Part shown: piece after piece, positions 56,207-64,000 of the stretch | Position numbering within the stretch: the first letter of the stretch is position 1 | How the letters are laid out: every line of letters begins with the position of its first letter | NCBI GenBank assembly: GCA_030248215.1 | Contig: JASANG010003767.1 | Coordinates: 207,063-271,062 of the forward strand | Reading direction: 5' to 3' | DNA: 64,000 nt | Source of the DNA: Enoplolaimus lenunculus | Lineage: Eukaryota; Nematoda; Enoplea; Enoplida; Thoracostomopsidae | Position numbers and translations under genes: made by a program | The notes under the pieces: generated by a model | Told to the model about the DNA's origin: nothing | The model's database searches: none | Seen by the model: only the letters and a program-made list of their open reading frames with translations

Positions 56207-56436
56207 CAGGGTGTAAACGAATAGTAATAATAAACGTAAATAGAAAAAATTTCGATGAATTTCGTAAGTATATTTTGTACAGAACAATTGCAGTATGTTT
56301 GTAATGAAAAACTGTGGGAGATGCACGTGCATGACTTGTAGCTAATTTAAGCATAAAAATAGCGGAATTTCCTGCATTTCTATAACCAAAATAGTTATCG
56401 ATTTTTACCGAAAACGGATATCCCGTTTACATCCTG
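56207..56436. mobile_element. hAT-like non-autonomous TIR element (family F), complete copy
   Basis: Starts CAGGGTGTAAACGAATAG and ends CCCGTTTACATCCTG. The flanks are GTATTGGT and TTATTGGT, a near-perfect 8-base target duplication, which is the hAT hallmark. Subterminal ATCGATTTTTACCGAAAACG is shared with the other copies. Confidence 0.82.
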
Positions 56437-56439
56437 TTA

Positions 56440-57570
56440 TTGGTGCAAAAATTAATGTGAGTTAAAAAATTTCAGCCACACGCACGGGTTTTTGTTTTAA
56501 ATTTGCACCAAAATACTTTTACAGGCCGGTTTTGGGACGGTCGCTTAGAACTGTTTCAGAACCTTTGAACTATTTCATTGCTCAAAAGTACGCGCCACGT
56601 TTGTTTCCTTGATCAATCTCGCAAAACAAACTTTTTCTACTCCAAACTTTTGCCATAAAACAAATAAGAATATAGCTTATCGACATAAGAAAAAGTGTTA
56701 AATAGCACATGAAAGCCACAAAATAATGTATATGTTTCAGAACTAACCCACCTAATCTGCTAAATCCTATAATATAACTACCGCATTGCTTCAAAGCGAG
56801 TAACCATACACCGATGCATTATGCTAAAACGTGTTCTGTTTGAAATGTTGCCTCATATTCAACTCTTGATCCGAAATTTCAAGATATAAACAATTTTAGT
56901 ATTTCACAAATTGAAAATTTAACTAATCGCAATTGTGGTCAACATAAGTGGACCGAAATGTCGGATTAGGGTGGCGGTTACAGGAAGTTCTAAAAAGGGA
57001 GCTCATGGAGATATGATAGTGAGCAAAAACCTTGAGAGCGACAAACCAACCTAATTTGAGTTAGTGATGCGCGTCGGATATTTTTTCATATTCGGATATC
57101 AGGCAATTCCTGCGGGATATTTATTCGGATATTTGAAATTAAATTTTCTATTTCGGGTATTCGAAACTCGATTTTGCGTTTTTTTGGGTTTCAGAACCTC
57201 AACTGTCGTTCCTTAAGCACCTGTTTTAACCTATTGCTCTAAGGGCAGTACCCTTCACCACAAACGGTTTGTTATGAGCGTAAAACAATCAATTCTAAAA
57301 ATTGTTATTTATTATGCAACTGTTTCAATAGTGATGGATATTCGGTTTAGAAAATTGCAACTGACTTATAAATACTTGCATTGGCAACGTGAAATTGAGT
57401 TGCTTTGGTTTGTCTCCGTCTGATTTAAACCACTGTAACAGAGATTCTGTCGAATGTACCATTCCCTCGAACTATATATAAGAGCCGTTTTACGTTCCAA
57501 GAATAAAGAGCCACATTGAATTATACTTGCGCTAAATCGTACAAACAACAGCTCATGTTAATATATTCAG
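56440..57570. other. Intergenic region
   Basis: No gene supported. TATTCGGATAT-type words near 57070-57170 also occur near 59550-59620, a possible further repeat family. Confidence 0.45.
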
Positions 57571-57576
57571 TGATTC

Positions 57577-57900
57577 CCCGAGGGGCTTGTAAAATGTTCT
57601 GAAACGTAATTTTTCAGCAGAAATTTACTGAAGGGAGAAATTTGTAAGGTAGGAGGAACCTTATCATTTTGTCAAAAAACTGTCTGAGGAGGAAAACGGT
57701 AAGGTAGGAGGGACTCTATCATTTTATCACAAAAAATTTACCAAGGTGCAAAATTGTAAGGTAGGGGAACCGTACTTATTTATCACGAAAAAATTTTCTG
57801 ACGGGAAAAAGCGTAAGGACGTGACCTTACCATTTGTTTGGAATGACATACTGACGGGGGCCTTACGGTCGTCTGCCATCCTCTGAATCAGCTAATGCCC
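57577..57900. mobile_element. Repeat family E, copy with the most internal units
   Basis: About five internal units with TTGTAAGGTAGGAGGAACCT and CATTTTATCACAAAAAAT. The right end is CCATCCTCTGAATCAGCTAA. Confidence 0.75.
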
Positions 57901-58621
57901 GCTTTATTACTAGACCGCAATAGGTGTTTCTTACGTTGAGGAGGCTTAAACTTAGCCATATGTTTTGGTTGTTACATTGCTAATAGTAATATTGGTCGAA
58001 ATCTTCTGGGCTCGCGCAAGTCTTCATATATCGAAACATAATGCCGATTTGGCTCCTCATAACCTCTCCTGATTCAATTAAATTTTAATTTTGAAATAAC
58101 ATTGGGTGGCGCAATACTTGTCGTGCGGCGACGTACGACGTCGTACGGCAGCGCAAGTTAAATAATTTTGTTTTTGAATAGAAATCCATATGCTTTGTGG
58201 TCCAGTGCGGTAGTGACGGACGGCGCCGGACGTCATCAATAATACAGTGTCATCTTAAATATACCTATAGTTTATCTCGAACGCAAACGACGAAACATGC
58301 GTACACTAAAGTAACATTGCGATATATACGTGATTTAACTAATTTTGATCGTTAAAATAATGTCGGTCACACGTTACCATACGTTTGACTTGCACAAAAA
58401 ATGTCCGCATATTTTCACTTGTCTTTGGACACAAAACAGCATCGCAGAAACTGTGTCCGGACAATTACACTAGCTAGCTACTATGTCCGCACATAGTTTG
58501 AATTATTTCGTGAAATGTCCATGCATAGTTTGCACAAACTGAAAGTTATTGGTTTCGGTGTAGGTCTCTTATTTCTGTTTTCCTAGACCAAAAGAAAATA
58601 AAATTTGGTAAAAAATTACGA

Positions 58622-58695
58622 GGCCATAAAAGGAGTTGATCCGTAGGCCTCGATATCGAGAGTCCACCGCTTTACCAATTCGGCTACCAGCGCAG
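58622..58695 (-). repeat. tRNA-like segment (Leu/Ser-type A-box)
   Basis: The reverse strand reads GGTAGCCGAATTGGTAAAGC, an A-box of the Leu/Ser kind, then GTGGACTCTCGATATCGAGG. The expected B-box is degraded (ACGGATCAACTCC). Confidence 0.5.
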
Positions 58696-58795
58696 AATTC
58701 GAAGCACATAACATAGACAACGCTATTAAAGTTATATTGTATTGTAAACAATATAACCTTCACTTATAACTTCATATCCACAACTTTTACTGTGA

Positions 58796-58866
58796 ACTGA
58801 TGGTACAGTGGTAAGGTCGTTTGGTTAATACGCCAAAGGTCGGGGTTCGAACCCCGTGTACAGGAG
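58796..58866 (+). repeat. tRNA-like segment with a B-box
   Basis: GATGGTACAGTGGTAAGGTC (A-box-like) and GGTCGGGGTTCGAACCCCG (B-box) are properly spaced. The T-loop appears one base short and the acceptor stem does not pair, so this is probably a pseudogene or SINE component. Confidence 0.55.
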
Positions 58867-59167
58867 ACATTTTTCAGTTCGATACAAGCTAGCTTGAAGC
58901 CCTAACTTAGGTTTTCTTCTAGTTTTCTCTCAGTTAAACTAACCCAAATGAGTCCTCATACTTTTAAGATAGGCTGTCCAACAGTTAATATTTTCCGTGT
59001 CCGGACACAGTTTTACAGAAACTGTATTTTGTCCGTAGCTAGCTACAGATGGTTAAACGGACGAAAAGCATTAACTAGCTGACTGTTAAAGGATGTCTTT
59101 ACCGTTTCGCAAAACTCTTGGACATTTTTTGTGCAGGCCGAACGTACGGTAACATGTGACTGACATA

Positions 59168-59243
59168 ACAGAATTTCCATTAATTCTATTACGGAAACGG
59201 ACACCGATTTTTACCGGAAACGTATATCCGGTTACACCCTGAT
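59168..59243. repeat. Family F (hAT-like) right-end fragment
   Basis: GGACACCGATTTTTACCGGA and ATATCCGGTTACACCCTG. Confidence 0.7.
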
Positions 59244-59725
59244 GACAGTATAGAACATGTAAGAAAAGAAATGATTTCAATATTATACTGAAATATAAAA
59301 ACTTTTCGGGCAGTGACTGTTATTGGAAAAAACCAAAGTCAAACAGTTCAAACTTTTACAAACATAATACACCGAAAAATGCCAAATACTCAAAAAATCC
59401 TCAGGAATTTAGTTCAATATTCAGTTGAGTATTGAATTCAAAATTTCACTCTGTCAGCTTTAGCTACTTTGGTGCACAGCAAAACACCATTTTCTGCAGT
59501 GCGAAACAGTGCAAATTATTCCAAAATTTTTTTACACAATAGCATTTCAAATATCCGGATACATATTTCATTTCGGATACAAATCCTGATATTTGTCTTA
59601 TCCGGTGTCCGCATCTATAATTTTAGTACTAAATCTTAATTCAAAATCTTGATTTCGATCATGTACCTAGCCAGGGTATCTCCTTGAATTCGCAAGTAAT
59701 TACTTCGTGAGAGCAAACATGGTAA

Positions 59726-60090
59726 TGCGGGGTTCACGTTAACCGGGGCAGTATGGGACACGTTTTGTTCGTATTAGCCAATTGGGTAACATTTTGTTTG
59801 CTAATAGACTCTATATCGTGTTCAAAAAGTTGTATTTGTCCCGCTGAATTCATATATTCGTTGTAATTTTGGCATATTATATGATATTCGCATAAATGTC
59901 CCTCAGTATCACGTGACATACCGACTTTTGTACACATTGATCTTTTGAGAGCGGTGGTTTGTAAGTAAATGTCATATGACATTCGAATTTTGTCTGTTCA
60001 CCCGATATGAGTGCTCGAATTTTAACGTTGAAGTCGAATCAACATGGGACAAACTGTCCCGTCTGACCCGGTTATAATGTGAATCCTGCA
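59726..60090. mobile_element. TIR element family G, copy 2 (internally shorter)
   Basis: Starts TGCGGGGTTCACGTTAACCG and ends CCCGGTTATAATGTGAATCC TGCA. Shares GTATCACGTGACATACCGAC and GAGCGGTGGTTTGTAAGTAA with copy 1, but lacks about 300 central bases. Confidence 0.87.
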
Positions 60091-60125
60091 TAAGAGACAT
60101 GCCATATTAGTAAAAACGACCTTAA

Positions 60126-61769
60126 CCCTCAATGGCCCGACAGTCTACATATGTAGACATAACCAGTTCGACAATTGATTGTTCGGCAGGTGCTATAGTT
60201 AAGAATCTATTGTTTAATTTCCATCGATAATTATTCTGTTATAGTAGTATAAAAAACTTATAGCATTGTGGGAACAAAAGTTTGCTGTACAGTGAGTCAT
60301 ATACCTATATAACCCGACCGTCTACATATGTAGACAGATGTTGATTTGATCATAGTTTGAGTTTTGACAAGAATTGGAACGTTTTGTTCTTACACACGGT
60401 TTTGTATGGTGAGGTAAAGTCAGGGAAATGTCAGGTTTGCATAAATTATCTTTGACTGAGGTCGTACGACGTGTATTAGAACCAAGTGATTCAGAGACAG
60501 AAGATGACAAACCGGACGACAATAGTTCAAATGACGACTCAGAATCAGTTGAGTTAGGTCAATGCAGTAGTGAAGAGGCTGCTATTTATGAGCAAGATAG
60601 TGATGGTGAATTACAAAAACAATCGGACGCATCTAGTAGTGAGTTGAGCGATATGGACGAGACTTCTAGTGGAAGTAATGTGTTTTTGTCAGCGACGGGT
60701 GTTGAGTGGCATTCTACAACACCGCCTGTCCGTGTGTTAGCTAGAAATATAATTCGCTTTCGCGAAGGCACTGCAGTAAACCCTACAACAGAGTCACAAG
60801 CATTTTATCTTTATATAAACGAGCCCATTTTACATACAATTCAGCGACTCACTAGTAGGCGACTGCGGGCGCGCAATTTTTCAACGCTACCAATGTGCGA
60901 GCTGAAAGCTTGGCTTGGGGTGGTAATCAGAGCTGGTGCAGATCGCGATATCATGTCTCCAGTGGCTTCACTATTCACCAAAAACGACAGCAGGCCCTTT
61001 TACCGCTGCGCGCTGTCAAAAAACAGAATGAAACAGTTGCTGGAAAATGTAACATTCGACAACAAACTGACTCGCCGGGAGCGTCAAAAAAGTGACAAAA
61101 TGGCTGCTATACGAGATGTTTGGGACCTATTTCAGTCCAACTTACGTCTTCATTATATACCGTCCGAATCACTTACAGTAGATGAACAGCTCTACGGGTA
61201 TAGAGGATATGCACCGGGGCGAGCGTACATGCCGGCGAAACCTGCTAAGTACCGTTGCACAACGCATTCATTGTCATGAAACTGAACGGATATCAAAAGT
61301 CACGCAATGTTTTCATGAAAAAAGTAGCCGAACAACTAGCGCAAGACAATATGACCAAACGTTACAGTAGTGAAAAAATTTACGCAAAATCAAAGGATTC
61401 ATTTATGGCTTACGGGCTGCCTCAAAAGCGAAACGAACCTTCTACATCTGGTAAACCGACCAAATGTCAGGTCACAAGTTGTCGCAAATCTACGAGATTG
61501 AGCTGTTCGTCATGTGGAAAACGAGTGTGCAAGGACCACATGAATCGCACCATAACGTGCAACGACTGTGCTTAACTGGACAACGCGCCCGTAGTGGGAG
61601 GCTGGACGGGGAGCGGGTGGAACTCCGCCAGAACACTAGTTCTGACTGTCTCAAGCCAGTTAAACGAGGAGAGCACCCTGAGATAAGCCAAAACTAACGC
61701 TAGTTGTGTTGTCTACATATGTAGACCGTTGGGCTGATTAAGGTGAAAATTTTGCCGGGCCGTTGAGGG
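60126..61769 (+). mobile_element. piggyBac-type DNA transposon, internally deleted, with TTAA target sites
   Basis: TTAA at 60122-60125 and 61770-61773 flanks a 1644-bp element whose ends CCCTCAATGGCCCG and CGGGCCGTTGAGGG are inverted. TTAA duplication is diagnostic of piggyBac. The palindrome GTCTACATATGTAGAC occurs near both ends, at about 60143, 60323 and 61709, and may be a transposase-binding site (inference). It encloses a broken transposase. Confidence 0.93.
60428..61575 (+). pseudogene. piggyBac-type transposase, deleted in the catalytic core and frameshifted
   Basis: The first frame (60428-61279) encodes an acidic, Ser-rich N-terminus, then the DDE-type domain (FYLYINEPILHTI, ELKAWLGVVIRAGADRDIMS), up to the first catalytic aspartate in LTVDEQLYGYRGYAPGRAYM and PAKPAKY. 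It then ends at a stop. The C-terminus lies in another frame (HNAFIVMKLNGYQKSRN..., from about 61250), ending in a Cys-rich zinc-finger-like segment (CQVTSC, CSSCGKRVCKDH, CNDC) typical of piggyBac transposases. About 200 residues with the second and third catalytic aspartates are missing at about 61249-61258. It cannot be catalytic. Confidence 0.93.
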
Positions 61770-61774
61770 TTAAT

Positions 61775-63210
61775 CGCTCTTTTATTTAAAATAAATTAAT
61801 GACTTTATTAGCTAAAATTGCCACTCACGCGTTACTACACGATTTCATATTCCGACAAAAATGCATTCAATTGAGATTATCATACTTTAATGAATACAAA
61901 TTCATTTTTCTATGACTACGAGCATTGATAAAAACTAGCAAAACATGCTTGATACAAATTTCAAGCCAAGTTTCGCGGTACAAATCTTTAAGTAACTGTA
62001 ATGATACAATGAAAAGATGATTTCTATTAAGCCAAGAATGTTCCCATAACCCTTTCACAAAACTATGTCACCGTAGACTCTAACCCAAATACAACCAAAG
62101 TACGTATAAATAATATTCAATACAAATTTAAACAATATAAAGGCAAATCGTTCCAAAAATAAATAAAAGAACATATATCAAAGTGACTAGTACATGACTT
62201 ACAATAAGCGTGCACAAGTATAACCGGATCTTCTCAAATATTGAGAACCATTTCATTATTTGTCAAACCAAGTTTTTTGAAAAAAAACAACTATTTAACA
62301 ATTTTCAAACTAAAAAATAGTATCAACAACAGTATAATAGAATTATACTTGATACAGCTGAAATCAGCTTATACCCCCAGCTATTTATTGGTGATTTCTG
62401 CGTTGATTTTTATTCCAGTGCGACGCGTGCTGATTGCATCAAACGTATTTTTCCCTGAATATACCGATATTTTTCTGTGACTATATACGTAATATTTCAA
62501 CAGTTAAATATTACAATAACCAATTCAATTTAGTTAAATTAATTCAACAAATTTAGAAGCACAAGTTTTATTACCAATAATTACGTGCTAGACATATTTT
62601 TATTAGCATCTGTTTTAGATTCTGCGAACGGAGAAACCTTACTGCGCTAGTGATTAAAAGTAATTAATATAACACAACGAAATAATTTAAACAATATCTA
62701 TACAAAGAAGCTCGTATATGAGTCAATATGACTAATTTTATATATTAAAACGGCCTGGTTTCCAAAGTAGTAATTAAATATATGGCGCATGAACAGATAA
62801 ATTTTTTCCAAAAGTTTAATGTCCTAATAAAATTTTTTTCAGCGGACTTAACATTTACCACCAAAATTCAAACTTTCAACGCGGACACACCACTAAAAAC
62901 TCAATTACGTTTATCCAAATGTAAACAACGTATACATTACTTAGAAACTACTTATGTACTTCAGAATCATACTTAAATAAACTTTTGAATACCCAGCCGA
63001 TATGCAAACACCAAACACAAAAGAATTTAAATGAAAGTAGTAAATTGGTAATCAATTTTCTAAAAAACACCCTTAGTGTCGATAAAAACAGTTAATTCCA
63101 CTACAACAAATGCAAAACCTTAAATGTAAAAACACACCACGAGCTGTAAATTCTTTTCTGTACACAATACACCGGATTGCATACTCCTGTCTAAAAAGTA
63201 TCGTCGACGC
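61775..63210. other. Region downstream (in minus sense) of the SLC19 gene
   Basis: Probably includes the 3' untranslated region of the SLC19-like gene. Minus-strand AATAAA signals (TTTATT on +) occur near 62383, 62567 and 62598, but none can be preferred. No other gene is seen. Confidence 0.45.
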
Positions 63211-63216
63211 TTGATA

Positions 63217-63495
63217 TCAACCATTGCTTGTTATAAAAATTTCTGTACCACGAAGAGCAGTTTCTGGCTCCGTTATTTGCTCTTGGTCGTCGGCTAATTT
63301 CGTCTGATCTTTGGAATCAAGCAAGCTTCCCGCTTCACTCTGATTTTGACCTTCAGCTAATTTGCCTTTGTCAGGGCTTGGAGGATGTACTGTAAGCATC
63401 CAACAGCGCTGCGGCCCAGTATGAACAATTGTTGCTAATCCCATTGCCAAAAATACAAATGCTATGACACCGTGATAACCACCATAGATTAAAAA
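63217..63495 (-). CDS. SLC19A: SLC19-like last exon
   Basis: Ninety-two codons plus stop: final helix FLIYGGYHGVIAFVFLAMGL, a short TIVHTGPQRCWMLTVHPPSP stretch and a polar tail. Confidence 0.9.
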   Translation of the reverse strand, partial: FLIYGGYHGVIAFVFLAMGLATIVHTGPQRCWMLTVHPPSPDKGKLAEGQNQSEAGSLLDSKDQTKLADDQEQITEPETALRGTEIFITSNG

Positions 63496-64000
63496 CTAAA
63501 ATTACAAAATTAAATTTAGTTTAAGAAACAAAACAAACAATATAAGAAATGAGACCAAGACTACTTGTCGTTAGTTTAGTGGGTTCCCACACAAAAATAC
63601 TAACTCCGACAGTTAAGACTTTACATAATCTTAGAACTGACTAAGCTTATGCTTAAAGCCACGCTTCGTATACGCTCCAAACAAACTGACTCCGGCATTG
63701 CTCTATACATAAGCTGTGATAGTAATGTTATACTAAAATGTTCATACATCAAGTTCAATTACAAAAACTTGCATATCAAGAAAAAATTGTACAATTTAAT
63801 TGTCTTTTACTTTAAAACATAAAACTTCCTTTTGATGTCCCGTTATCTTTACACCCTGTCGACCATGAACAAAAAATATTACAAACCACTCACCTGTTCT
63901 TTAATGTCAAGATGTAGCACTGAATGATCAACCACAATAACGGTCAGAATCGTTTGAACTGACAAAGCCAAAAACGTATTACAACCAAACACCAGACCGT
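63217..64000 (-). CDS. SLC19A: SLC19-family folate/thiamine transporter, last two exons (partial, runs off window)
   Basis: Minus-strand exon 64000-63894 (donor CAG|GTGAGT) joins exon 63495-63217 (acceptor AATTTTAG) in phase 0. The first encodes LVFGCNTFLALSVQTILTVI then VVDHSVLHLDIKEQ. The second encodes FLIYGGYHGVIAFVFLAMGL and a 60-residue polar tail ending FITSNG. The pattern F-G-x-N-T-F-x-A-L-x-x-Q-T-x-x-T-x-I-V-V-D followed by Q-F-L-I-Y is the last two transmembrane helices of SLC19A1/2/3 (reduced folate and thiamine carriers). These are 12-helix plasma-membrane proteins taking up folate or thiamine. Substrate cannot be told from the C-terminus. The tail (about residues 40-92 of the last exon) is cytosolic, Gln/Glu/Lys-rich and not conserved. 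Confidence 0.9.
63500..63893. other. Last intron of the SLC19-like gene
   Basis: About 398 bases, A+T-rich. ACTAAGCTTATGCTTAAAGC near 63640 is a weak T1-like trace. Nothing else is seen. Confidence 0.7.
63894..64000 (-). CDS. SLC19A: SLC19-like penultimate exon (partial)
   Basis: Encodes the eleventh-helix region GLVFGCNTFLALSVQTILTV and the outer loop VDHSVLHLDIKEQ. Its upstream end lies outside the window. Confidence 0.9.

Larger units (their letters stand above)
58361..59165. mobile_element. TIR element carrying two tRNA-like segments
   Basis: Left ATGTCGGTCACACGTTACCA and right TGGTAACATGTGACTGACAT-type ends form an inverted repeat of about 24 bases with few mismatches. Internally, GTGTCCGGACA and GCTAGCTAC words occur in both halves. 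tRNA-like blocks sit at about 58622-58695 (- strand) and 58796-58866 (+ strand). Confidence 0.75.

Noticed and set aside
56039-56332. 97-residue minus-strand open frame.
   Set aside because: It overlaps the left part of a hAT-like non-autonomous element, and its composition is A+T-driven.
58796-58866. A functional tRNA gene.
   Set aside because: Boxes A and B are present but the T-loop is one base short and no acceptor stem pairs. It also lies inside a TIR element.
1-64000. A CRISPR array, operon or other prokaryotic system.
   Set aside because: All recognisable genes are intron-split metazoan genes. The repeats are inverted-ended elements, not spaced identical direct repeats.

Overview
The window is a stretch of A+T-rich nuclear DNA from a multicellular animal, most likely an invertebrate. 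Genes are split into short exons by GT-AG introns of hundreds to thousands of bases. The recognisable genes (a RASGEF1-type Ras exchange factor, an SLC19 vitamin transporter, a Ly6/quiver-type surface protein) are metazoan families, and most of the remaining DNA is short terminal-inverted-repeat (TIR) elements and tRNA-derived SINEs. I cannot name the phylum. Many repeats contain TTAGGC runs, which is the nematode telomere unit, but here they lie inside mobile elements and do not identify the organism.

Layout. (1) 1387 to about 27.8 kb (possibly 29.8 kb), + strand: one gene of at least 16 exons encoding a RASGEF1-like guanine nucleotide exchange factor of about 870-880 residues. It has a long asparagine-rich N-terminus, a RasGEF_N module and a complete CDC25-type catalytic domain. 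Almost every intron is phase 0. Its introns hold many repeat copies. (2) 28.6-35.1 kb: intergenic, with a roughly 160-bp tandem repeat, a LINE-like tail, SINEs and TIR elements. (3) 35.18-46.75 kb, + strand: three related small genes in tandem, each encoding a secreted lysine-rich protein. They share a signal peptide, two cysteines exactly 25 residues apart, the same exon-1 end and a lysine-rich coiled-coil exon 2. I do not recognise the family, and it is the best candidate for something undescribed. (4) 48.9-50.3 kb, - strand: two exons of a Ly6/quiver-like three-finger protein whose first exon I did not find. (5) 51-60 kb: mostly repeats, including a long-TIR element, two copies of an element rich in ATATCATATGATATTCG palindromes, and a TIR element carrying tRNA-like segments. 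(6) 60126-61769: a piggyBac-type element with TTAA flanks and an internally deleted, frameshifted transposase. (7) 63217-64000, - strand: the last two exons of an SLC19 folate/thiamine transporter, continuing beyond the window.

The genes do not form an obvious pathway. RASGEF1 acts in intracellular Ras/Rap signalling, SLC19 in vitamin uptake, and the Ly6-like and lysine-rich proteins enter the secretory route. Only the three lysine-rich genes look like a functional cluster, produced by tandem duplication.
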